Below are positions 27,618 through 35,645 of a stretch of 42,221 bases of DNA, one piece after another. The translations under genes and the position numbers were made by a program. The stretch comes from Alphaproteobacteria bacterium. Its GTDB lineage: Bacteria; Pseudomonadota; Alphaproteobacteria; MPNO01; UBA830. Positions within the stretch are counted from its first letter, which is position 1. The number at the start of each line of letters is the position of its first letter. The notes beneath the pieces are model-generated. The model saw nothing but the letters and a program-made list of their open reading frames with translations, ran no database searches and was not told the origin of the DNA. The stretch is taken from the NCBI GenBank assembly GCA_022822405.1, contig JAJEBT010000066.1, positions 89,464-131,684 on the forward strand. Direction: 5' to 3'.

Positions 27618-29504
27618 CTATTCGTTTGGATGGAAATGGTCATATATTCTTTGGGCCATCGCCTTGCTGATGCCGTTGACCGCCTCGAGGTCGGCAAGCC
27701 CGGCCCGCGATACGCTGGCCGCGGAGCCGAAATGATGGAGCAGCGCGCGCTTTCGCGCGGCGCCGACCCCGGAGATCTCGTCGATCAGCGAACGTCCGAT
27801 GTCCTTCTTCCGCTTCTGGCGATGGCCGCCGATCACGAACCTGTGGGCTTCGTCGCGCAGGCGCTGGAGGAAATAAAGCGCCGGATCGTTCACGGGCAGC
27901 GAGAAGGGCTGCCGGCCGGGGATGTGGAAACGCTCCCGTCCCGCGTTCCGGTCCGGACCCTTGGCGATCGCGACGGTCGCAAGGTCATGGATGCCGAGTT
28001 CTGACAGCACCTCGAGCGCCGCGGAGAGCTGGCCGGGCCCGCCGTCTATGACAACCAGGTCTGGCCAGTTTCCGGTTTCGCGGCCGGCATCTTCCCGAAG
28101 GGCGCGCGAGAATCGCCTCGTCAGGACCTGGCGCATCATCGCGTAGTCGTCGCCGGGCGCCATGTCGCCGGGCCTGATCCCGAAACGGCGGTAGGCGGCC
28201 TTCTCGAGCCCACCCGGGCCGGAGACGATCATCGCGCCGAGCGCGTTGGTCCCGCCGATGTGGCTGTTGTCGTACACCTCGATGCGCCGGGGCGGAGTGT
28301 CGAGTCCGAACAGTTCGGCAACGCGCTCGAGCAGCTTCCTCTGGGCGGCACTTTCCGACATGCGACGCGATAGCGCATCTGCCGCGTTGGCCAGCGCGTT
28401 CGAAACCAGCTTGCGCCGCCGTCCGCGCTGGGGCCGGATCACGGCCACCCGGCGGTCGGCGCGCACTGACAGGGCTTCGCGGACCAGGGGCTGGCTCGGC
28501 AGGTCGTGGCTGGTCAGGACGAGCGCCGGTGGTTTCTTGTCGGCATAGAACTGGCCGACGAAGGCTTCAAGAACCTCGTCGACGGGCACGGACCGGGCGT
28601 GGTTGGGGAAATAGGTGCGGTTGCCGTAGTTCTGTCCGGCCCGATAGAAGAACACCTGGACGCAGGTCTGTCCGCCCTCCTGGTGCGCCGCGATGATGTC
28701 GGCCTCGCCGACCTTCTCGACGTTGATGTCCTGGCGCGCCTGGACCTGGGTCAGGGCGCGGATCCGGTCGCGATAGATGGCCGCGGCCTCGTATTCGAGC
28801 GCCTCGCTGGCTGCCGTCATCTTCTCCGAGAACGCCTGCTGGAGGTCGCGGCTGCGTCCGTGCAGGAAATCGCGGGTCTGATCGACGATCTCGCGGTAGT
28901 CGTCCTCCGATATCAGGTTGACGCACGGCGCCGTGCAGCGCTTGATCTGGTACTGGAGGCAGGGCCGCGTGCGGTTGGCGAAGATGTTGTCGGCGCAGGT
29001 CCTCAGGGGAAAGACCTTCTGCAGGACGTTCAGCGTCTGGTTGACCGCGCCGACGGTGGCGAACGGCCCGAAATACTCCCCGTCGCGCCCGCGGGCGCCG
29101 CGGTGCTTGATGAGTTGCGGCCACGGCGTGTCGGTCCGCAGGAGTATGAACGGCATCGACTTGTCGTCGCGCAGGATGATGTTGTAGCGAGGCTTGAGGC
29201 TCTTGATCAGGTTGCTCTCAAGCAGCAGCGCCTCGACCTCGGTGTGGGTCGTGACGATCTCGAGGTCATGCACCTGGGCAACCATCTGCCGGATCCGTTC
29301 GGGATGGCGCTGCGGGCGCGCATAGGCGGCGACGCGCTTGCGCAGATTGCGCGCCTTGCCGACATAGAGGACCTCGTCCTTCGCGTCGATCATCCGGTAG
29401 ACGCCGGGACCGGTCGGCAGGGCGCCGAGCCGCGACGCGATCAGCGCCGATCCGGACGGTGGCCCGCCGTCATCGGCGACGCCGTCGGGTTTCCCTTCAG
29501 CCAT
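27618..29504 (-). CDS. uvrC: Excinuclease ABC subunit C (UvrC)
   Basis: Makes both incisions in nucleotide excision repair. The 628-aa protein has the N-terminal GIY-YIG nuclease (GPGVYRMIDAKDEVLYVGKA, ARNLRKRVAAYARP), the Cys-rich FANRTRPCLQYQIKRCTAPC, a UVR segment (EALEYEAAAIYRDRIRAL), the RNase H-like nuclease (EVYDNSHIGGTNALGAMIV, DLVVIDGGPGQLSAA) and a terminal double helix-hairpin-helix (LIDEISGVGAARKRALLHHF, GLADLEAVNGISKAMAQRIY). Full length, no break. Confidence 0.96.
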   Translation of the reverse strand: MAEGKPDGVADDGGPPSGSALIASRLGALPTGPGVYRMIDAKDEVLYVGKARNLRKRVAAYARPQRHPERIRQMVAQVHDLEIVTTHTEVEALLLESNLIKSLKPRYNIILRDDKSMPFILLRTDTPWPQLIKHRGARGRDGEYFGPFATVGAVNQTLNVLQKVFPLRTCADNIFANRTRPCLQYQIKRCTAPCVNLISEDDYREIVDQTRDFLHGRSRDLQQAFSEKMTAASEALEYEAAAIYRDRIRALTQVQARQDINVEKVGEADIIAAHQEGGQTCVQVFFYRAGQNYGNRTYFPNHARSVPVDEVLEAFVGQFYADKKPPALVLTSHDLPSQPLVREALSVRADRRVAVIRPQRGRRRKLVSNALANAADALSRRMSESAAQRKLLERVAELFGLDTPPRRIEVYDNSHIGGTNALGAMIVSGPGGLEKAAYRRFGIRPGDMAPGDDYAMMRQVLTRRFSRALREDAGRETGNWPDLVVIDGGPGQLSAALEVLSELGIHDLATVAIAKGPDRNAGRERFHIPGRQPFSLPVNDPALYFLQRLRDEAHRFVIGGHRQKRKKDIGRSLIDEISGVGAARKRALLHHFGSAASVSRAGLADLEAVNGISKAMAQRIYDHFHPNE

Positions 29505-29552
29505 CGACAGAAGGCGCCGTGCCGATGGGCGCGACGGCGGCGTCCTTCCGGG

Positions 29553-29990
29553 TCATTTCACGCGTTCGATCTCGACGCCTACGCTCGCCGCGTCGGAGAA
29601 CACGTCGAGCTTGTCGACCCGCACCCGGACCGCGGTCACAAGCTCCTCTTCCAGACAGAGCGCGGCCATGCGTTCGGCAAGCGTCTCCACCAGATTGACA
29701 TGTCCCGAAGCCACGAGCTTTCGCAATTTCGAGATCACCTCCTCGTAGCACAGGACGTTGGCCAGCCTGTCGTCGAGCGGCCGGTTCGGTTCCGGAACGT
29801 GGAGTTCGAGATTGACCCGAATGCGCTGTGTTCCGTCCTGCTCGTGGCGGTGCACGCCTATCAGGCAATCGAGCACCAGATCGCTGATGTGGACCCTGCG
29901 TATGCCGGCGCCTGCCGGGGCTCGGGACGGAGCGGCGTGAACCGGGTCCGCCGTTGCCAGCGGCACGGGCCGTATCCGTTCGGTGGTCAT
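29553..29990 (-). CDS. folB: Dihydroneopterin aldolase FolB
   Basis: Cleaves dihydroneopterin to 6-hydroxymethyl-dihydropterin in folate synthesis. The 145-aa protein has RVHISDLVLDCLIGVHRHEQ, VNLELHV, YEEVISKLRKLVASGHVNLV and ETLAERMAALCL, followed by VRVRVDKLDVFSDAASVGVE, the family order. N-terminal 30 residues are a Pro/Ala-rich extension. Start ATG 29990 is five bases below the stop of the FolM-like gene. Confidence 0.9.
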   Translation of the reverse strand: MTTERIRPVPLATADPVHAAPSRAPAGAGIRRVHISDLVLDCLIGVHRHEQDGTQRIRVNLELHVPEPNRPLDDRLANVLCYEEVISKLRKLVASGHVNLVETLAERMAALCLEEELVTAVRVRVDKLDVFSDAASVGVEIERVK

Positions 29991-29994
29991 CGCG

Positions 29995-30768
29995 CTATTC
30001 CTCGATCCCGTCATGGTCGCGGCCGGGAAAATGCCAGCCGAGATGCTGGCCGCCATCGAGCGTGATCAGTTGTCCGGTCATTGATGGCGACTCAAGAATA
30101 TACAGCACCCCGCGGGCGATTTCCTCGGTCGTGGCGCCGTGTTCCAGCGGCACGGCGGCCGCCTGGTGGGCAAACTGTTCGGCTGTCTGGCGCGGGCTCG
30201 GGAGGGTGGGGCCGGGGCCGACGGCGTTGACGCGGATGCGCGGCGCAAGCGCAAGCGCAAGACTGCGCGTCAGCGCCCATAGAGCCGCCTTGCTGGTGGT
30301 GTAGGAGACGAAACCGGGCGGCAGGTTGATCACTCTCTCGTCGACGATGTTGACAATGTTGCCCTGGCGGCCGCCGGGAAGGCCGGCGGCCATGATCTGG
30401 GACAGGAGAAGAGGCGCCCACAAGTTGGTGTTCATGTGCCGGTCCCAGCCCTCCCGGGACACGTTTTCGACGGTGTCGCGCCCGAAAACCGACGCGTTGT
30501 TGACGAGGCAGGCGACCGGGCCGGCGGCCGCGACCGCCGCTGCCATCATGCGGTGGCAGGCCGCATCGTCGCACAGATCCGCGCCGACAACGTAGGCGGT
30601 TCCGCCCGCGCCGTTGATCTCGCCGGCCAGCGCCTCGCCCTCCGCCTGCGAGTTTCGGCAGTGTATGCCGACCGCCCAGCCGTCGTCGGCAAGCGTGAGC
30701 GCGATGGCGCGCCCGATTCGCCTTGCCGCCCCGGTCACCAGCGCGTTGCCTCTGGAACCCGAAATCAT
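29995..30768 (-). CDS. SDR-family reductase, probably FolM/pteridine reductase-like
   Basis: NAD(P)-dependent short-chain dehydrogenase of 257 aa. Nucleotide site NALVTGAARRIGRAIALTLA has the TGx3RxG pattern of pteridine reductases in place of TGx3GxG; NAG-type NNASVFGRD, and the catalytic YTTSK (FVSYTTSKAALWALTRSL). Placed directly upstream of folB, it fits FolM, which reduces dihydromonapterin or dihydrofolate. The RxG feature and linkage favour FolM; other SDR roles remain possible. Confidence 0.82.
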   Translation of the reverse strand: MISGSRGNALVTGAARRIGRAIALTLADDGWAVGIHCRNSQAEGEALAGEINGAGGTAYVVGADLCDDAACHRMMAAAVAAAGPVACLVNNASVFGRDTVENVSREGWDRHMNTNLWAPLLLSQIMAAGLPGGRQGNIVNIVDERVINLPPGFVSYTTSKAALWALTRSLALALAPRIRVNAVGPGPTLPSPRQTAEQFAHQAAAVPLEHGATTEEIARGVLYILESPSMTGQLITLDGGQHLGWHFPGRDHDGIEE

Positions 30769-30799
30769 CGTCGCAGCATGCAGCGGCTGCGCCGGGCGA

Positions 30800-31789
30800 T
30801 CAAGACGCGCCGGTGACGGCGCCGGCGATGCGGCTGCCCCAACCAAGGAAGACCGCGGTCACATAGGTGCCGTAGAGGACGGCGAGGACCGCGCCCTCAA
30901 GGCGGCTGATGCGGAGGCCGGTTAGCATGAACGGCAGCAGGAGCAGGGTGGCGCCGAGCATTGCCCAGAGATCGAATCCGATGATCTGGGCGGAGAACGG
31001 GAGCGGCGCGAACAGAGCGGTCACACCCGCTATGCCGAACAGGTTGAAGATGTTGCTGCCGAGAACGTTGCCTACGCACACGTCCGGATGACCTCGATAG
31101 GCCGCAACTACGGCGGTGGCGAGTTCGGGCAACGACGTGCCGATGGCGACCAGGGTCAGGCCGATCACCTCGTCGGGAACGCCGATCTGCCGCGCGACCG
31201 TTGTCGCGCCGTCGACCAGCCATTCGGCGCCGACGACGACCGCGCAGATTCCAGCAACGACGATGGCGAACACGAGGCCAGTGTGCAGTCTGGCAAAGCC
31301 GGGCTCCCCGGCGTCGTTGCGGTGGAGATCCGCCGCCGCATCCTGAGTCCGGGTATCCTGCCAGACGGTCCCGAGGATGTAGCAGCACAGCACGCAGACG
31401 AGAAGAGCGCCGTGCCACCAGACGAGGCCGCCGGTCAGGCCGAGCCCGACGAAGACAAGCGTTGCCGCCACCATGCAGAGTGCGTCGCGCCGCACCGCCT
31501 GCGGGGCGACGGCGATCGGGAGGATAAGGGCGCCGACGCCGAGAATGAGCATGCTGTTGGCGATGTTGCTGCCGATGACATTGCCGACGGCGATGCCGGG
31601 AGAACCGGACAAGGCGGCATTGACGCTGACCACCAGCTCGGGAAGAGACGTTCCGAATCCGACGATGGTAAGACCGACGATGAGCGGCGAAACGCCGAGG
31701 CGGTCGGCAAGGGCGACCGAGCCGCGGACGACTGCTTCACCGCCGAACAGCAGAAGCGCGAGGCCTGCGGCGATGAGCAGATAGATCAT
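30800..31789 (-). CDS. Calcium/sodium antiporter, CaCA family (YrbG type)
   Basis: Inner-membrane exchanger of Ca2+ for Na+ or H+. The 329-aa protein is about ten hydrophobic spans and has both alpha repeats: GFGTSLPELVVSVNAAL with GNVIGSNIANSMLILG, and AIGTSLPELATAVVAAY with GNVLGSNIFNLFGIAG. Start ATG 31789 (MIYLLIAAGLALLLFGGEAV) is the family N-terminus; the frame is open upstream with no membrane character. It heads the minus-strand gene run and is divergent from the KefB-type gene. Confidence 0.92.
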   Translation of the reverse strand: MIYLLIAAGLALLLFGGEAVVRGSVALADRLGVSPLIVGLTIVGFGTSLPELVVSVNAALSGSPGIAVGNVIGSNIANSMLILGVGALILPIAVAPQAVRRDALCMVAATLVFVGLGLTGGLVWWHGALLVCVLCCYILGTVWQDTRTQDAAADLHRNDAGEPGFARLHTGLVFAIVVAGICAVVVGAEWLVDGATTVARQIGVPDEVIGLTLVAIGTSLPELATAVVAAYRGHPDVCVGNVLGSNIFNLFGIAGVTALFAPLPFSAQIIGFDLWAMLGATLLLLPFMLTGLRISRLEGAVLAVLYGTYVTAVFLGWGSRIAGAVTGAS

Positions 31790-32103
31790 CGAAGATGCTT
31801 GCCGGGCGCCTGCCCGATCACCGGGGCACTGCCGGAAATTCCCGGGGACATCGGAACTTCTGCCATCTGCAAGGGGTCTCCGGACACAGGGCTCTGCCGC
31901 GCATTCCCGGAACGGGAGGTAACCTGATTCGGTATGAACCCTGCGAACTGCGATATCTTCAGCGCAGGGGACGATGGCAGCCGACGCGATTATACACGAC
32001 GCGGCGCGCGTCGGGAGTGCTGCCGGAAGATTCGGGCCGCGGCTGGGCGGCGGTTCCGCGGTCCCCGTCGGGAGCGAGCCCGCAGCGCAGGCGCGAAACG
32101 CCC
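31790..32103. other. 314-bp divergent gap between two cation transporters
   Basis: No gene-like frame. It must hold the promoters of both divergent transporters. A short inverted repeat TCCCG-GAA-CGGGA lies at about 31903-31915. I see no convincing -35/-10 pair or known riboswitch fold; TTATAC near 31990 is AT-rich for the region but has no matching -35. Confidence 0.4.
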
Positions 32104-33855
32104 ATGCATGACGCAGATTTCCTTTCCGAAGCACTGATCTTCCTGATCGCAGCCGTGGTCGTCGCCCCGGTGTTCCAGCGGCTGCGGTCCAGCCTCGTGC
32201 TCGGATACCTGGCGGCTGGAGTCATAATCGGACCAGACGTGCTCGGGCTGGTCGCGAGTTCGTACACGGTCCAAAGCATTGCTGAACTCGGTGTCGTCTT
32301 CCTGCTGTTCTCGGTCGGGCTTGAACTCAGCATGGAGCGTCTGCGGGTCATCAGGAACCTGATCTTCGGACTCGGGACCGCCCAGGTGGTGTTGACCGCG
32401 ACTGTCATCGCCGCAATAGCGGTCGCCGTCGGCTACCCGGTTCACAGCAGCGTCGTCATCGGAGCCGGCCTGGCCCTGTCGTCAACCGCCGTTGTCCTTC
32501 GGCTCCTTTCCGAGCGCGGCCAACTTACCTCCCGCAGAGGACGCCTCGCCTTCGCCATCCTTCTTCTCCAGGATCTGGCCGTCGTGCCACTTCTTGCCCT
32601 GGTCACTGCGATGGCGGGCAACGGTGGCGGAACGGTCGGATCCATCCTCCTGCCGCTCGGCAAGGCGGTTCTGGCGCTGGCTGTCGTTGTCTTGGTCGGC
32701 CGCCTTGTCCTGCGTCCGCTGCTTCGGGTCATTGCGGTCGGGCGCAGCACGGAACTGTTCGCCGCGGTGACACTTGCCGTCCTCCTCGGAATGAGCTGGC
32801 TGACGGCGTCGGTCGGGCTGTCGCTTGCTATCGGTGGTTTCCTTGCCGGGCTGCTCCTCGCCGAAACCGAATTCCGCCACCAGGTCGCGGCCGATACCCG
32901 GCCGTTCGGCGACCTGCTCCTCGGCCTGTTCTTCATGACCGTCGGCATAGGCCTGAGCCTGGACGTGATCGCGAACCACGTGTTGCTGGTGCTCGGCCTG
33001 GTCGCGGCGCTATTCGCTCTCAAGGCCGCGATCATATTCGGACTCTGCCGGTGCTCCGGCGTCCCGGCCGGCATCGGCGCCAATACGGCATTCCTGCTCG
33101 GCGGAGCAGGCGAGTTCGGCTTCGTCATATTTGCGATGGCGGGGGAGCTGGGAATTCTCAGTCGGAACGATACCACCATCCTCGCCGCCGTCATCGTCGT
33201 GAGCATGATCCTGACGCCGCTTGCGCTGGCGATCGGCAGCCGTCTTCACGACTATTTCGACACCCTTCCCGCCGACGATCACGAACAGATGCGGGCGGAG
33301 ACGACCGATCTTGCCAACCATGTCGTGATCGCGGGTTTTGGCCGTGTCGGGCAATCGCTGATGAAGGCCCTGACGGTAGCGGATATTCCGTATGTCGCGC
33401 TCGAATTCGAGCCGACGCGGGTCGCGCGGGCGAGGGCTGCGGGCCTGTCTGTCTACTATGGCGACGCGAGCAGGCTCGAGGTCCTCGAGGCGGTGGGGAT
33501 CTCGCGCGCCCGCGCTGCCGTCATCATTCTCGACAACACTGCCGGGGCGGAGCGGGTGGTGCACCAGCTGCGGGCCCGCTACCCGGGGCTCGAGATCTAT
33601 GCGCGCGCGCGCGACAACCCGCACATGCACCGTCTTCACGAAGCGGGGGCCAGCGGCATCGTCCACGAAACCTACGAAATGAGCCTGCAGCTTGGCGAAG
33701 CGGTGCTGCGCGGATATGGCGCCGACGAGGGTCAGATCCGCCGCATTATCGATATGCACCGCGCCGACGACTACGCCCTTCTGGCCGATGTCATCATGCC
33801 GTCCGAGGACTCCTCCGCGGACGGAGTGTCCGGAGGGCGCGCCGGATCCGGCTGA
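32104..33855 (+). CDS. KefB/CPA2-type cation:proton antiporter with RCK domain
   Basis: 583-aa monovalent cation/H+ antiporter or K+ efflux protein. Residues 1-380 are about twelve hydrophobic spans (FLIAAVVVAPVFQRLRSSLV, LGYLAAGVIIGPDVLGLV, AGLALSSTAVVLRLLSERGQ, LAIGGFLAGLLLAETEFRHQ). The C-terminal cytosolic RCK/TrkA-N domain begins HVVIAGFGRVGQSLMKAL, with YYGDASRLEVLEAVGISRA as the second nucleotide-binding part. KefF is absent nearby, so glutathione gating is uncertain. ATG 32104 gives the family N-terminus. Confidence 0.9.
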   Translation: MHDADFLSEALIFLIAAVVVAPVFQRLRSSLVLGYLAAGVIIGPDVLGLVASSYTVQSIAELGVVFLLFSVGLELSMERLRVIRNLIFGLGTAQVVLTATVIAAIAVAVGYPVHSSVVIGAGLALSSTAVVLRLLSERGQLTSRRGRLAFAILLLQDLAVVPLLALVTAMAGNGGGTVGSILLPLGKAVLALAVVVLVGRLVLRPLLRVIAVGRSTELFAAVTLAVLLGMSWLTASVGLSLAIGGFLAGLLLAETEFRHQVAADTRPFGDLLLGLFFMTVGIGLSLDVIANHVLLVLGLVAALFALKAAIIFGLCRCSGVPAGIGANTAFLLGGAGEFGFVIFAMAGELGILSRNDTTILAAVIVVSMILTPLALAIGSRLHDYFDTLPADDHEQMRAETTDLANHVVIAGFGRVGQSLMKALTVADIPYVALEFEPTRVARARAAGLSVYYGDASRLEVLEAVGISRARAAVIILDNTAGAERVVHQLRARYPGLEIYARARDNPHMHRLHEAGASGIVHETYEMSLQLGEAVLRGYGADEGQIRRIIDMHRADDYALLADVIMPSEDSSADGVSGGRAGSG

Positions 33856-34167
33856 CATCGGGCAGGATTGCTCCGGCAAGGCACTCGAGGCGACAGCTCC
33901 GGCGCCGCCACTGCAAGGGATTCCGGCCCCTCCGTTGGCACACGTTCACGCCCGAGGACATCGTGACCACTGTGCGGCCGTCCGGCCGAGAGGTTGATGG
34001 CGGGACGGAAGTCGTGCATATCGCCCTCGACGTTGCAGGAACGGCCTAGGACGGGCCGGCAGCCGCCGTACCCCGCCGCTTCGCACAAGCAGGCCGCGTC
34101 ACGGCCGTCCCGCCGGCCGGCGGGCGCGGGTCGCGCACATGCCGTGACAGCATGGAGGAAACGCGCA
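33856..34167. other. 312-bp gap before UbiD-family gene, GC palindromes
   Basis: No gene-like frame. It holds a 16-bp perfect palindrome CCCGCCGGCCGGCGGG at 34109-34124 and a pair of CGGCCG blocks separated by two bases at 33975-33988. The first may act as a hairpin end for the transporter message or as a dimer site ahead of the next gene. No clear promoter was found. Confidence 0.4.
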
Positions 34168-35613
34168 ATGGCATATGAAAGTCTGCGGACATGGCTCCGG
34201 GTCCTCGAGCAGCAGGGGCTTTTCAGGTGGGTCGACAAGGAAGTGGACAAGGACTGGGAGGTCGGCTCCGTCCTCCGAATGATCTTCCGGGCGATGGACG
34301 AGGACAACCGCTACGGCATCGGTTTCCGCAATGTCAGGGGCTTTGAGGACGGGCGCATCGTGGCCGGCGTGACCGCAGCGTCGCGCCGCATGATCGCCAC
34401 CGCGCTCGGCTGCGAGAACAACCTTGAGGCGATCCATGCCTGCGTGACCGCCGGAATGACGGCGCCGATCGAGCCCGTCATCGTCGAGGGCGGACCCTGC
34501 AAGGAGGTGATACTGCGCGGCGACGCGGTCGATCTCGGCAAGCTGCCGGTGCCTGTTTGGACGCCGGAAAAGGACGCGGGTCCCTATCTGACGCCCCTGT
34601 GGGTGACGAAGGACCCGGACAGTGGGCGCCGCAACATCGGCATCCGCCGCTGCCAGATCAAGGGCCGGGATCGCACGGGCATCCTGTTCGGGGCGCCCGA
34701 CCGCGGCGGCGCAATCCACTACGAGAAGTGGAAGCGCCGCGGGCAGCACATGCCGGCGGCCTTCTTCATCGGCGGCGATCCGGTGCAGTACCTCGTGGCG
34801 CCGGCGCGCTACGGGGCCGACGAACTTGCGGTCGCGGGTGGAATCCGCGGCGCGCCCATCGAGCTCGTCAAGTGCGAAACGGTGGATCTCGAGGTCCCCG
34901 CGCATGCCGAGATCGTGGTCGAGGGCGAGATACTCATTGACGAGACCGAGCCCGAGGGGCCATTCGGGGAGTTCACCGGCCACATGGCCGGCGGCCGCGA
35001 GGGGCCGGTGTTCCGCGTCACCTGCATCACCCACCGCAGGGAACCGATCGTCATGGGGGTCATCAGTCAGTTTCCGCCGTCCGAATCCTCGATGATCAAG
35101 CGCGCGCTGCTTGAGGCAGGCCTGAAGAAGCATCTGGCCGAGGATCTCAACCTGCCCGGAATCCGCGCCGTTCATGCCCTCGAGGCCGGTGGCGGCACGG
35201 CGACGCTGTGGATCAGCATGCGCAAGATGTATGCCGGCCATGTCGACCAGACGGCATTCGGCGTGCTCGGGCATTTCGGGATGAGCTACTTCAAGTGGAT
35301 CGTCGTGTGCGACGACGATGTCGATATCGAGGATCCGTTCATGCGGGACTGGGTGATGGCCTGGCGCGTGCGGCCGGACCGGGACATCAGGCTGATCGGG
35401 GATACGGCACCGGTCGAACTCGATCCGTCGTCGTTCGAGCCCGGCCGCAGCGGTTCCGAGATCAGGGGCGCCAAGATGATCGTCGATGCGACCAGGAAAT
35501 GGGACTATCCGGCCCTCTCCCTGCCGCCGCCGGCACGGATGCGCGAGGTTGCGGAAAACTGGGACGAATACGGGCTGCCGCCGCTGGACGAACTGAAACT
35601 GCCGGGAGACTGA
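34168..35613 (+). CDS. UbiD-family (de)carboxylase
   Basis: prFMN-dependent non-oxidative decarboxylase of aromatic or alpha,beta-unsaturated acids. The 481-aa product has VTKDPDSGRRNIGIRRCQIK, IHYEKWKRRGQHMPAAFFIG, DELAVAGGIRGAPIELVKCE, EGEILIDETEPEGPFGEFTG with the catalytic Glu-Arg-Glu region, and LRDW-type HFGMSYFKWIVVCDDDVDIE near the C-terminus. GGAGGA precedes ATG 34168. No ubiX (prFMN synthase) lies nearby. It is convergent with a flavin monooxygenase rather than with ubiquinone genes, so it may be a catabolic paralogue and not UbiD itself. Confidence 0.88.
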   Translation: MAYESLRTWLRVLEQQGLFRWVDKEVDKDWEVGSVLRMIFRAMDEDNRYGIGFRNVRGFEDGRIVAGVTAASRRMIATALGCENNLEAIHACVTAGMTAPIEPVIVEGGPCKEVILRGDAVDLGKLPVPVWTPEKDAGPYLTPLWVTKDPDSGRRNIGIRRCQIKGRDRTGILFGAPDRGGAIHYEKWKRRGQHMPAAFFIGGDPVQYLVAPARYGADELAVAGGIRGAPIELVKCETVDLEVPAHAEIVVEGEILIDETEPEGPFGEFTGHMAGGREGPVFRVTCITHRREPIVMGVISQFPPSESSMIKRALLEAGLKKHLAEDLNLPGIRAVHALEAGGGTATLWISMRKMYAGHVDQTAFGVLGHFGMSYFKWIVVCDDDVDIEDPFMRDWVMAWRVRPDRDIRLIGDTAPVELDPSSFEPGRSGSEIRGAKMIVDATRKWDYPALSLPPPARMREVAENWDEYGLPPLDELKLPGD

Positions 35614-35617
35614 CGCG

Positions 35618-35645
35618 CCGGCCGGGCGTGCATGCCGCCGGCCGG
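35618..35645. terminator. Bidirectional GC hairpin between convergent genes
   Basis: CCGGCCGG at 35618-35625 pairs with CCGGCCGG at 35638-35645, with further GC pairs inside the loop. The hairpin fills exactly the space between the stop of the UbiD-family gene (35613) and the stop of the flavin monooxygenase (35646). No T run, so a Rho-independent role is unproven. Confidence 0.5.

Noticed and set aside
28506..30065. 519-codon plus-strand frame over uvrC and folB
   Set aside because: Antisense shadow of uvrC; composition typical of the complementary frame in GC-rich DNA.
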